Part shown: one piece after another, positions 24,779-32,570 of the stretch
Layout: each line of letters starts with the position of its first letter
Position numbering within the stretch: the stretch's first letter is position 1
NCBI RefSeq assembly: GCF_014779765.1
Contig: NZ_JACXZA010000005.1
Location: 495,013-559,012 of the forward strand
Direction of reading: 5' to 3'
DNA length: 64,000 nucleotides
From: Paenibacillus terricola
Lineage (GTDB): Bacteria; Bacillota; Bacilli; Paenibacillales; Paenibacillaceae
The notes under the pieces: generated by a model
Told to the model about the DNA's origin: nothing
The model's input: only the letters and a program-made list of their open reading frames with translations
Databases searched by the model: none
Made by a program: the position numbers and the translations under genes

Positions 24779-27700
24779 GTGATTCGTACAAGGCTTACCC
24801 GATGGTGCAGCCTGCTGCTGGCAACCATGCTCATTGGCACCTCCCTCTCCATCGTTGCACCTGTCGCGAATGCGGCGGCAAGCGTGCCATACACGTGGAA
24901 GAACGTCGTTACGGGCGCGGGAGGCGGATTCGTGCCTGGCATTATTTTTAACCAAACCGAGAAAGACCTGATCTACGCAAGAACGGATATCGGCGGCTTG
25001 TACCGCTGGAATGCGTCAGACAGCAGCTGGATTCCTCTGCTCGATAACGTTGGCTGGACGGATTGGGGCAAGCTGGGCGTCGATGCGCTCGCGACGGATG
25101 CTGTCGATCCGAACCGCGTCTACATCGCAGCCGGCATGTATACGAATGGCTGGGACCCGAACCACGGCTACATCATGCGATCCACGGACAAAGGCAACAC
25201 GTGGCAAAGCACACAGCTTCCATTCTATGTCGGCGGCAACATGCCTGGCCGTTCGATGGGCGAACGTCTCGCGATTGACCCGAACAAGAACAGCATTCTT
25301 TATTTTGGCGCACGCAGCGGCAACGGTCTGTGGAAGAGTACGGATTATGGCGTAACGTGGAACAAAGTAACAAGCTTCACGAACGTCGGCACTTATGTGC
25401 AGGATCCTGCTTACCCGTACACTGCCGATATTCAAGGCATCGCATGGATCACGTTCGACAAGTCGACCAGCACATCCGGCAATGCAACGCAAACGATCTA
25501 TGTTGGCGTAGCGGACAAAGGCAACAGCGTATTCCGTTCGACGGACGGCGGCGCTACGTGGACAGCCGTGCCAGGCCAGCCAACCGGCTTCCTGCCTCAC
25601 CATGGCGAGATCTCGAACGGCAACCTGTTCATTACTTACAACGATAGCAGCGGCCCTTATGACGGGGTAAAAGGCGACGTCTACCGCTACAATATCGCAA
25701 CTGGCGTATGGACGAACATTAGCCCGATCCCAAGCACGAGCGGAGACGACTACTTCGGCTACGGCGGCTTGGCTGTCGACCGTACGAATCCGAACACGAT
25801 CATGGTCTCGACGCTCAACGCTTGGTGGCCGGACGCGAACATCTACCGCTCCACGGACGCAGGCGCAACATGGACGAGCATCTGGTCGTGGAATGGCTAT
25901 CCGAGCCGCAACCTGTTGTATACGCAAGATATTTCGGCAGCGCCATGGCTGGACTTCGGCTCCAACCCGCAGCCGCCGGAGCCTGCATTGAAGCTCGGTT
26001 GGATGATTGGCGACCTTGAGATCGATCCGCTCAATCCGAACCGGATGATGTACGGCACAGGCGCAACGATTTATGGCACGAACAACTTGCTTGATTGGGG
26101 CACCAGCAAGAAGGTCAATATTACGGTCATGGCCAAAAATCTCGAGGAAATGGCCGTCCTTGACCTGATCAGCCCGCCTAGCGGCGCACCGCTGCTAAGC
26201 GCTATCGGCGACGTCTCCGGCTTCCGCCACGATAGTCTGACGACTTCCCCTGCCAAAATGTTCGTTGGACCAAATGTAACCAATAGCATCGACTTCGCCG
26301 AGCTTAACCCAGGCTTCATGGCTCGCGTTGGTGCAGTTGATGATGCCAACACAGCTTCGATCGCCTTCTCGTATGACGGCGGCGGCAACTGGTATAACCC
26401 GAACCGTCCCTCCGGTACCAAAGGCGGCGGCGACATCGCTGTATCCGCCGATGGCAGCACGCTCGTCTGGAGTACATCCGACCAAGGCGTCTACTATTCC
26501 GCTGGCGGCAACTCCTGGACAGCGATTTCGAACCTCCCGCAAGGCTCGAAAGTAACGGCTGATCGTGCGAATAAGAACAAGTTCTACGCTTTCGGCAACG
26601 GCAAAGTATACGTCTCCACGAACGGCGGCGCATCCTTCACGCAATCCGCAGCAACAGGACTGCCAACGACCGGCGACCTGAAGACGGTGTTCGGCAAGGA
26701 AGGCGAAGTATGGATCGCAGGCGGCAGCGACACGACCGTATACGGCCTGTGGCATTCGTCCGACAGCGGCGCAACGTTCACGAAGCTGTCCAACGTGCAA
26801 GAAGCTGACGTTGTAGGTTTCGGTAAAGCAGCAACCGGCCAGACGTACCCGGCCATCTACACGTCTGCCAAGATCGATGGCGTACGCGGCTTCTTCCGCT
26901 CCGACGATGCTGGCGCATCGTGGGTACGCATCAACGATGACGCTCACCAATATGGCGTTACGAACAGCGTTATTACAGGCGATCCTCGCGTCTATGGCCG
27001 CGTTTACATCGGTACGAACGGCCGCGGTATCATCTATGGCGACCCGAACGGCTCAACGCCAATCAACAACTCGTCGATTACGCCGACGTCCGCAACATTT
27101 GATAAGAAAACGGCTAATCAAGCTGATATTTCCGTTGCATTGACGCTGAACGGCAACACGCTGTCGAGTATCAAGAACGGCTCCGCTTCCCTCATATCCG
27201 GTACGGACTACACGGTATCGGGCACGACGGTTACGATTAAGAAAAGCTATCTCGCTGCACAAGCGGTTGGCACGACGAACCTGACGTTTAACTTCAGCGC
27301 AGGCTCGGCCGTTACACTTGCGGTCTCAGTTATGGATACGACGTCGACGGTTACGAACTCGACGATTACGCCTACAACGGCATCGTTCGATAAGAAAACA
27401 GCGAACCAAGCAAACATCGCTGTTACCATGACGTTGAACGGCAATACGTTGTCCAGCATTAAGAATGGCTCCGCTACCCTCGTGTCCGGTACGGATTACA
27501 CGGTGTCCGGCTCATCAGTCACGATCAACAAATCGTACCTTGCTGCACAAACAGTTGGCACGACGACGCTGACGTTCAACTTCAGCGCGGGCGCTGCTGC
27601 AACGCTTGCGGTTACGGTTGTCGATACGACGTCGACGGTCACAAACTCGACGATTACGCCAACGTCCGCATCGTTCGATAAGAACACAGCGAACCAAGCA

Positions 27701-28672
27701 AACATCGCTGTTACCATGACGTTGAACGGCAATACGCTGTCCAACATTAAGAACGGTTCCGCTGCGCTTGTATTGGGTACGGACTACACGGTGTCAGGCT
27801 CGTCGGTCACGATCAACAAATCGTACCTTGCCGCACAAGCAGTCGGCACAACGACGCTGACGTTCAACTTCAACGCGGGCGCTGCTGCAACGCTTGCGGT
27901 TACGGTTGTCGATACGACGTCTACGGTCACAAACTCGACGATTACGCCAACGTCCGCATCATTCGATAAGAACACAGCGAACCAAGCGAATATCGGTGTC
28001 ACGATGACGCTGAACGGCAACACGCTGTCCAACATTAAGAATGGCTCCGCTACCCTCGTATCCGGTACGGATTATACAGTGTCTGGCTCGTCGGTAACGA
28101 TCAACAAATCGTACCTTGCCGCACAAGCGGTCGGCACAACGACGCTGACGTTCAACTTCAACGCCGGCGCAGCTGCTACCTTGACGGTGACGGTTGTTGA
28201 TACAACGGCTGTGACGACGGGCAGCTTCAAGCTCCAGCTATTCAACAGCCAGACGACAGGTACGACCAACACGCTTAGCCCTCGCATTAAGCTCGTGAAT
28301 ACAGGCACGACGGCACTTAATCTAGCAAACGTCAAGATCCGTTACTACTACACGGCTGACGGCAACCAAACGCAAGTATACTGGTGCGACTGGTCGCAAG
28401 TCGGCAGCGCGAATGTGACAGGCACATTCGTCACGATGCCAACGGCGAAGACAGGCGCGGATACGTATCTGGAGCTTGGCTTCACGAGCGCGGCAGGCAC
28501 ACTGGCTGCCGGCCAATCGATCGACCTGCAGATCCGCATCAACCGCTCCGACTGGTCGAACTATACGCAGACAGGCGACTACTCCTTCAACCCAAGCAGC
28601 ACGAACTATGTGGATTGGAACAAAGTAACGGGTTACCTGTCCGGCGCGCTGCAATGGGGTATTGAGCCATAA
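24779..28672 (+). CDS. Secreted GH74 xyloglucanase with four X2 modules and CBM3
   Basis: A 1297-residue extracellular enzyme that should cleave the beta-1,4-glucan backbone of xyloglucan. A signal peptide ends at VANAAAS. The GH74 twin seven-bladed propeller covers about residues 35-760, with the catalytic aspartates expected in ARTDIGGLYRW and SAIGDVSGFRHD. Four CBM_X2 modules of 96 residues follow (bases 27068-28219), then a C-terminal cellulose-binding CBM3 (FKLQLFNSQTTG to the stop). The GTG at 24779 is chosen because CGGAGG lies seven bases upstream and it opens directly into the signal peptide (VIRTRLTRWCSLLLA). A cre-like site lies just before the ribosome site. The GH74-X2-CBM3 order is known from Paenibacillus and clostridial xyloglucanases; four X2 copies is on the high side. 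Confidence 0.94.
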   Translation: MIRTRLTRWCSLLLATMLIGTSLSIVAPVANAAASVPYTWKNVVTGAGGGFVPGIIFNQTEKDLIYARTDIGGLYRWNASDSSWIPLLDNVGWTDWGKLGVDALATDAVDPNRVYIAAGMYTNGWDPNHGYIMRSTDKGNTWQSTQLPFYVGGNMPGRSMGERLAIDPNKNSILYFGARSGNGLWKSTDYGVTWNKVTSFTNVGTYVQDPAYPYTADIQGIAWITFDKSTSTSGNATQTIYVGVADKGNSVFRSTDGGATWTAVPGQPTGFLPHHGEISNGNLFITYNDSSGPYDGVKGDVYRYNIATGVWTNISPIPSTSGDDYFGYGGLAVDRTNPNTIMVSTLNAWWPDANIYRSTDAGATWTSIWSWNGYPSRNLLYTQDISAAPWLDFGSNPQPPEPALKLGWMIGDLEIDPLNPNRMMYGTGATIYGTNNLLDWGTSKKVNITVMAKNLEEMAVLDLISPPSGAPLLSAIGDVSGFRHDSLTTSPAKMFVGPNVTNSIDFAELNPGFMARVGAVDDANTASIAFSYDGGGNWYNPNRPSGTKGGGDIAVSADGSTLVWSTSDQGVYYSAGGNSWTAISNLPQGSKVTADRANKNKFYAFGNGKVYVSTNGGASFTQSAATGLPTTGDLKTVFGKEGEVWIAGGSDTTVYGLWHSSDSGATFTKLSNVQEADVVGFGKAATGQTYPAIYTSAKIDGVRGFFRSDDAGASWVRINDDAHQYGVTNSVITGDPRVYGRVYIGTNGRGIIYGDPNGSTPINNSSITPTSATFDKKTANQADISVALTLNGNTLSSIKNGSASLISGTDYTVSGTTVTIKKSYLAAQAVGTTNLTFNFSAGSAVTLAVSVMDTTSTVTNSTITPTTASFDKKTANQANIAVTMTLNGNTLSSIKNGSATLVSGTDYTVSGSSVTINKSYLAAQTVGTTTLTFNFSAGAAATLAVTVVDTTSTVTNSTITPTSASFDKNTANQANIAVTMTLNGNTLSNIKNGSAALVLGTDYTVSGSSVTINKSYLAAQAVGTTTLTFNFNAGAAATLAVTVVDTTSTVTNSTITPTSASFDKNTANQANIGVTMTLNGNTLSNIKNGSATLVSGTDYTVSGSSVTINKSYLAAQAVGTTTLTFNFNAGAAATLTVTVVDTTAVTTGSFKLQLFNSQTTGTTNTLSPRIKLVNTGTTALNLANVKIRYYYTADGNQTQVYWCDWSQVGSANVTGTFVTMPTAKTGADTYLELGFTSAAGTLAAGQSIDLQIRINRSDWSNYTQTGDYSFNPSSTNYVDWNKVTGYLSGALQWGIEP
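27068..28219 (+). repeat. Four tandem 288-bp X2-module repeats
   Basis: Exact 288-base period with starts at 27068, 27356, 27644 and 27932, each opening with an NS(S/T)ITPT coding block. Copies 3 and 4 differ at only about five of 96 residues, while copy 1 is the most diverged. This implies recent unequal crossing-over at the 3' side of the array. Confidence 0.9.
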
Positions 28673-28696
28673 TCTAGAGGCTCTCAGCATAAACAA

Positions 28697-28752
28697 GAAG
28701 GCATAATGAAAGGGACCATCCGGCGGATGGTCCCTCTTGTCGTTGAAGCAGA
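28697..28752. repeat. Direct repeat copy 1 (terminator-bearing)
   Basis: A 56-base sequence beginning GAAGGCATAATG and ending GTTGAAGCAGA. The copy at 30004-30059 matches it at 52 of 56 positions. The two copies bracket the MerR/flavin-reductase module. Confidence 0.85.
28712..28740 (+). terminator. Terminator of the GH74 gene
   Basis: GGGACCATCC-GGC-GGATGGTCCC, a perfect 10-pair stem followed by TCTTGT, 39 bases after the GH74 stop. It may also work for the convergent MerR gene. Confidence 0.7.
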
Positions 28753-28776
28753 TAAACTACTGCCATAACCATAAAC

Positions 28777-29190
28777 TTACTTCAATTCTTCGCATCTTTC
28801 CTTGGAAAGCTCCAAATAACCGTTGAGCTTCTCTTGTGCAAGTGAAATCATATGATCCAGCTCCTGACGCTTAGCTTCCAGGTCCAACAAATATTTCGAA
28901 AGGATTTCGGTTCGCTTATTTAATGTTGGAGTAAAGTGGTCAGGGTCTTCCCCCTGCTGTATTCTGTCCATCACACAACCGTCACGGGTAAACTCTGTGA
29001 TTTCCTCGAGTGATAAACCTAATTTTTTGAGAGTAACTAAGCATTGAATATATGAAACATCGCTTTCGGTATAAGAGCGTGCCCCTCCCGCTCTGCGACT
29101 CGGTCCCTTCAGAACACCAATTTTCTCATAATAACGCAATGTATAAGGGGTTAGCCCTGTTCGTTCCGTTACTTGGCTAATGGTTAGCAC
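28777..29190 (-). CDS. MerR-family transcriptional regulator
   Basis: A 137-residue regulator with the MerR winged helix at the N terminus (LTISQVTERTGLTPYTLRYYEKIGVL), the second DNA-contacting segment SYTESDVSYIQCLVTLKKLG, and a long dimerisation coiled coil. The C-terminal effector region has only one obvious cysteine (DGCVMDRI), so it is not a typical metal- or SoxR-type sensor; it resembles the NmlR/AdhR-like aldehyde or quinone branch, but that is uncertain. The GTG at 29190 is chosen because AAAGGAGGG precedes it; the longer frame would run through the promoter. It diverges from a flavin reductase gene, and each direction has a promoter with a 19-base spacer and a similar operator. It looks lower in G+C than the flanking genes. 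Confidence 0.9.
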   Translation of the reverse strand: MLTISQVTERTGLTPYTLRYYEKIGVLKGPSRRAGGARSYTESDVSYIQCLVTLKKLGLSLEEITEFTRDGCVMDRIQQGEDPDHFTPTLNKRTEILSKYLLDLEAKRQELDHMISLAQEKLNGYLELSKERCEELK

Positions 29191-29224
29191 GGGATGCCCT
29201 CCTTTGTCTTGTATGTTTGATAGG

Positions 29225-29255
29225 ATCGTACTCCTTAGAGCTAGATCGAAGTCAA
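29225..29255 (-). promoter_or_regulatory. MerR-type promoter of the merR gene
   Basis: Minus strand: TTGACT (29250-29255), a 19-base spacer and TACGAT (29225-29230). The spacer holds CGATCTAGCTCTAAGG, closely related to the operator of the divergent promoter. The over-long spacer is the hallmark of MerR-controlled promoters and suggests autoregulation. Confidence 0.7.
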
Positions 29256-29296
29256 GCGTCCAAAATAAGGCATGCAATCAATCTTCACATCCTCCC

Positions 29297-29327
29297 TTGA
29301 CTTCGAGTTAGCTCTAACTCGTATACT
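29297..29327 (+). promoter_or_regulatory. MerR-type promoter of the flavin reductase gene
   Basis: TTGACT (29297-29302), a 19-base spacer and TATACT (29322-29327). The spacer is filled by the perfect palindrome CGAGTTAGCTCTAACTCG (29304-29321). This is the classical layout in which MerR twists DNA to realign the -35 and -10 elements. Confidence 0.85.
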
Positions 29328-29378
29328 GCAGCCATATCGGAGTTGCCACGAGCAACAATAAGAAAGGATGAAACTGCA

Positions 29379-29993
29379 ATGGAAATTATGACCGAGAACC
29401 TTACGTGGAAAGACAGCTACAAATTATACACAGGCTCCATTTTGCCTAGACCGATTGCTTTGGTATCCACCATCTCTAAAGGAGGGGTTCCTAATCTTGC
29501 GCCTTTCAGTAATTTTTGCGGCGTATGTCCTCAACCTTTTACCGTAGCGTTCGCCCCTCTCATTCGTCCCGAAGACGGAACCAAGAAAGATACGACACGC
29601 AACATTGAAGAAACAGGACAATTCGTTATTAATATCGTAACAGAGGATATTGTTTCACAAGTGAGTAGGACATCCATCGAATTCGCTTCTGATATAGACG
29701 AGTTTCGAGAGACTGGTTTGACGCCCATTTCCAGCTCGAGCGTAATGCCTTATCGAGTCAAAGAAAGCCCCATACAAATGGAATGCGTATTGGAGAACAT
29801 ACTGACCATCGGGGAAGGAGCCGGATCATCGAACCTCATTATTGGTCGTGTCGTTCAAATACACATCGAAGATGCATTGTACAAAGATGGGAAAATAGAT
29901 TTGGCCGGTCTGAAACCGGTAGGTCGTCTCTCCGGGGAGTATTATGCGAGAATGTCGGATTTATTTACATTGAACCGCCCTGAACTTATCTAG
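29379..29993 (+). CDS. Flavin reductase-like FMN-binding split-barrel protein
   Basis: A 204-residue protein of the flavin_reduct / FMN split-barrel family. It begins with the typical YKLYTGSILPRPIALVSTISKGG and NLAPFSNFCGVCPQPFTVAFA stretch that binds FMN, and keeps ETGQFVINIV and the C-terminal LAGLKPVGRLSGEYYARM. The fold serves NAD(P)H:flavin oxidoreductases and related oxidoreductases; the substrate is not evident. The ATG at 29379 follows AAAGGATGA; an earlier in-frame ATG at 29343 lies too close to the promoter start. Its promoter holds the MerR operator, so it should be induced by the ligand of the divergent regulator. Together they form a small stress- or xenobiotic-response cassette (inference). 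Confidence 0.9.
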   Translation: MEIMTENLTWKDSYKLYTGSILPRPIALVSTISKGGVPNLAPFSNFCGVCPQPFTVAFAPLIRPEDGTKKDTTRNIEETGQFVINIVTEDIVSQVSRTSIEFASDIDEFRETGLTPISSSSVMPYRVKESPIQMECVLENILTIGEGAGSSNLIIGRVVQIHIEDALYKDGKIDLAGLKPVGRLSGEYYARMSDLFTLNRPELI

Positions 29994-30003
29994 AAACGAA
30001 CGC

Positions 30004-30059
30004 GAAGGCATAATGCAAGGGACCCTCCATCGGATGGTCCCTCTTGTCGTTGAAGCAGA
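30004..30059. repeat. Direct repeat copy 2 (terminator-bearing)
   Basis: Second 56-base copy, 11 bases after the flavin reductase stop codon and two bases before the map stop codon. It differs from copy 1 at four positions, all in the 5' half and hairpin loop. Confidence 0.85.
30019..30047. terminator. Shared terminator of flavin reductase and map
   Basis: GGGACCCTCC-ATC-GGATGGTCCC with one mismatched pair, followed by TCTTGT on the plus strand. It lies between two convergent genes. Confidence 0.6.
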
Positions 30060-30061
30060 CG

Positions 30062-30808
30062 TTAATGCGCGGTCAAAATTTGCGGACCTTCAGCCGTAAT
30101 GGCAATCGTATGCTCGTATTGGCAGGCAAGCTTGTTGTCCATCGTCCGCGCGGTCCATCCATCCGCATCGATTGTCATAAGGTGGGTTCCCTCTGTGATC
30201 ATCGGCTCAATCGTGAACACCATCCCCTCCTTGATGCGGAGGCCCTTGCCTGGCTTGCCGACATGCATATATGTCGGCTGCTCGTGCAGGTCGCGGCCGA
30301 TGCCATGGGCAAGAAGGTCGCGAACGACGCCGAACCCGTGCGATTCCGCATGCCGCTGAATCGTGCTCGTCACGTCGCCGAGTCGATTGCCAGGCTGAGC
30401 CTGCTCGATGCCAAGGTCAAGACATTCCTTCGTGACGCGCATCAACTTCTCGGCCGTCGGCGAGATCTGCCCGACCGCATAACTCCATGCCGAATCGCCG
30501 AGCCAGCCATCAAGCTCTGCGACCGTATCGATCGTTACGATATCGCCTTCCACAAGCGGCTTATTGCTAGGGAAGCCATGGGCAATCACATCGTTGGTGG
30601 AGGCACAGGTCGCGTATTGATAGCCCTTATAGCCTTTCTGATATGGCTTGGCCCCATGCTTCAACATAATTTCCTCGAATATGCGCTCAATCTCGTTAGT
30701 AGTAATGCCCGGCTTGATAAGCGGCGCGATCGTGCGATGGCATTCAGCCACCACTTGGCAGGCCTTGCGGATAGCCTCAATTTCATATTTGCTCTTCAGA
30801 ATGACCAT
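30062..30808 (-). CDS. map: Type I methionine aminopeptidase
   Basis: A 248-residue cytosolic metalloprotease that removes the initiator methionine. The metal ligands are visible: the aspartates in TIDTVAELDGWLGD, the histidine in LAHGIGRDLHEQP, and the glutamates in FTIEPMITEG and ACQYEHTIAIT; the substrate histidine is in DVIAHGFPS. It lacks the N-terminal zinc-binding extension. The ATG at 30808 is seven bases after the stop of a TetR-family gene; the nearest ribosome site (AAGGAG) is about 13 bases upstream, a slightly long gap. The essential map gene of bacilli normally lies in the ribosomal protein spc operon, so this is probably a second, regulated copy, comparable with YflG of Bacillus subtilis. 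Confidence 0.9.
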   Translation of the reverse strand: MVILKSKYEIEAIRKACQVVAECHRTIAPLIKPGITTNEIERIFEEIMLKHGAKPYQKGYKGYQYATCASTNDVIAHGFPSNKPLVEGDIVTIDTVAELDGWLGDSAWSYAVGQISPTAEKLMRVTKECLDLGIEQAQPGNRLGDVTSTIQRHAESHGFGVVRDLLAHGIGRDLHEQPTYMHVGKPGKGLRIKEGMVFTIEPMITEGTHLMTIDADGWTARTMDNKLACQYEHTIAITAEGPQILTAH

Positions 30809-30815
30809 GTTCGTG

Positions 30816-31397
30816 TCAGGACTCCTTCGTAATAGCTTGCATGGCGAGTCGGGCGATTCGATCGACGTCCAAGTCGGAATTGCCAGCATAGTAGTGCAGC
30901 CCACAGCAACCGACAAGCACGGCAAGCATATGGTCGAGGTTGTCGTCTTCGCATAGGGTGATCGATTGAAGCGGAACGTATAACCGTTCCCTAAATTCGT
31001 TTTTGGCATGATGGCGATCCTTGTCAGGCAGGCCTGCATAATGTTCCGCCGCCATCTTGTAGACGAGATAGGCGCGGGCGTCCGACTGCCATAGTCGAAG
31101 CAACGCTTTACAGTACGTCGCCAACTGCGAGCCATCCGGGGGGCCGCCGCTACTCGCCCATTGCGCAATCACCTGCTCGCATCGCTCGAAGCCGCTCTCT
31201 AACACATCTTCTATCAATAAATGGCGGTTGGGATAGTAATGGTATACGGTCCCGTAACCAAGCCCTGCCTCGCGGGCGACGTCGCGAATATCAAAGCTGC
31301 CGCCCGTGCGAAAGTAAGAGCGTGCGGCGACATCCAGAATCTGTTCTTTACGCCGCAAGCGTATGAGCTCATTTTGTTCTTTGGAACGGGGGCACAT
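30816..31397 (-). CDS. TetR-family transcriptional regulator
   Basis: A 193-residue regulator with a TetR N-terminal DNA-binding domain (RRKEQILDVAARSYFRTGG; IRDVAREAGLGYGTVYHYYPNRHLLIEDVL) and a helical ligand-binding C-terminal domain of unknown specificity. A 28-bp inverted repeat sits 17-44 bases before its start (31414-31441), pointing to autoregulation. The downstream methionine aminopeptidase gene begins seven bases after its stop, so both are one transcript. A GGAGG ribosome site precedes the ATG. The pairing of a repressor with a peptidase suggests the latter is made only when an inducer is present. Confidence 0.9.
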   Translation of the reverse strand: MCPRSKEQNELIRLRRKEQILDVAARSYFRTGGSFDIRDVAREAGLGYGTVYHYYPNRHLLIEDVLESGFERCEQVIAQWASSGGPPDGSQLATYCKALLRLWQSDARAYLVYKMAAEHYAGLPDKDRHHAKNEFRERLYVPLQSITLCEDDNLDHMLAVLVGCCGLHYYAGNSDLDVDRIARLAMQAITKES

Positions 31398-31413
31398 AAC
31401 CTGTGGGCCTCCT

Positions 31414-31441
31414 TATATTGACCTGCAAATTTGTCGATATA
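31414..31441 (-). promoter_or_regulatory. Likely TetR operator
   Basis: TATATTGAC (31414-31422), a 10-base spacer and GTCGATATA (31433-31441) form a 9-bp inverted repeat with one mismatch. Size and position upstream of the TetR gene fit an autoregulatory operator of the QacR-like 28-bp class. Confidence 0.55.
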
Positions 31442-31525
31442 AAAATAGTAATACACAGGGTGCAGAAATGCAAATGCTTGTTGGAGTTCAATTAACAGAG
31501 CCACACGCGGAACGTTAGCTGAATC

Positions 31526-31577
31526 AAACAGCGGCAGCCTCGGACTTTATGGTTCAGTCCGAAGCTGCCGTTGTTTG
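31526..31577 (-). terminator. Long bidirectional-looking hairpin after the EamA gene
   Basis: CAGCGGCAGCCTCGGACT pairs with AGTCCGAAGCTGCCGTTG through about 16 pairs, with an 8-base loop. It lies 12 bases beyond the EamA stop, and TTTG follows on the minus strand. Confidence 0.7.
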
Positions 31578-31588
31578 TCATTGAACAG

Positions 31589-32473
31589 TTATACTTGTCT
31601 CGGCCTCAAGTTAACGAGCAGGATACTGGCAACGATAAGCGCCATGCCCGCAACTAAGTTGATAGTCAAATGCTCGTTCAAGAACAAAATGCTGCAGATA
31701 ATGGAGACGACCGGAATGAGGAACGTGAACGAACCGACCTTCGATGCCTCGCCTGAACCGATCAGCTTGAAATAAACAAGCCAGCCGAGCGCAATGACGA
31801 ATACGGAGATGAACAACGTGTCATAAACAAAGGCCGCAGTCCAACGTACCTCCGACCAGTTCTCGACGGTCGAACCGTATGACGTCATGACGATGCCGCC
31901 GATCGTGACCTGCATGGCGGTCATCCACAGCGAGTCAACCTTGGCAGCCTGCCGTTTGATGTACACCGTTCCGAGCGCCCAGCTAAGAGCGGATGCCAAG
32001 GCAAGCACAATGCCGATAACCGAGATGCCTCCCTCCAATCCGCCGATGCTCATCGCTGCGACTCCGCCGAAACCGACCAGCAAGCCGACCATTTTGCGAG
32101 CATACATCTTCTCCCCCAGCCACATCCATGCGAACAATCCAAGCAGTACCGGCTGCAGGAACACGATCGCAGAGAATAATCCCGCTGGCATGTATTGTAG
32201 TCCGACTGTCTGGAAGCCGTAATAGAATACGATGCTTAGAAAGGCGGATAGCACATAATACAGCCACGTCTCGCGAAGCCGAAGCTGCTTCCAGCGCGGC
32301 AGCGCAATGATAATAAGCAGCGCACCGCCAATCCATGTGCGAAGCCCCGCGAACAGAAGCGGCGGCGTGAATTCGAGCGCATATTTGGACAAAGGCCAGT
32401 TAATCCCCCACATCAGAATGAGGAAAGCCAAATAAAATAACGTTTGTTTGCGCGATAACGATGAGTCTGACAT
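31589..32473 (-). CDS. EamA/DMT-superfamily transporter
   Basis: A 294-residue membrane protein with ten predicted helices in two EamA repeats, as in the drug/metabolite transporter superfamily (MWGINWPLSKYALEF; LQPVLLGLFAWMWLGEKM; LASALSWALGTVYIKRQ; FLIPVVSIICSILFLNEHLT). Members export amino acids, nucleosides or small toxins; the substrate here is unknown. The ATG at 32473 follows AAGGAG with eight-base spacing and is preferred to a start 18 codons upstream. It diverges from a LysR-family gene with a 97-base gap, a common arrangement in which the regulator controls the exporter. Confidence 0.9.
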   Translation of the reverse strand: MSDSSLSRKQTLFYLAFLILMWGINWPLSKYALEFTPPLLFAGLRTWIGGALLIIIALPRWKQLRLRETWLYYVLSAFLSIVFYYGFQTVGLQYMPAGLFSAIVFLQPVLLGLFAWMWLGEKMYARKMVGLLVGFGGVAAMSIGGLEGGISVIGIVLALASALSWALGTVYIKRQAAKVDSLWMTAMQVTIGGIVMTSYGSTVENWSEVRWTAAFVYDTLFISVFVIALGWLVYFKLIGSGEASKVGSFTFLIPVVSIICSILFLNEHLTINLVAGMALIVASILLVNLRPRQV

Positions 32474-32570
32474 AACATTCACTCCTTGTTCCAAGGTTAA
32501 TCCGAATGATACACTAATTTGCAGCATGAGGAAAATGAATGTTATTTATAGGAGGTATAACCCAAACGTT

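Noticed and set aside
27068-28219. Tandem repeats as a non-coding array
   Set aside because: The 288-bp period is coding and equals 96-residue X2 modules in frame.
30044-30832. 262-codon plus-strand frame opposite map
   Set aside because: Antisense shadow of the methionine aminopeptidase gene.
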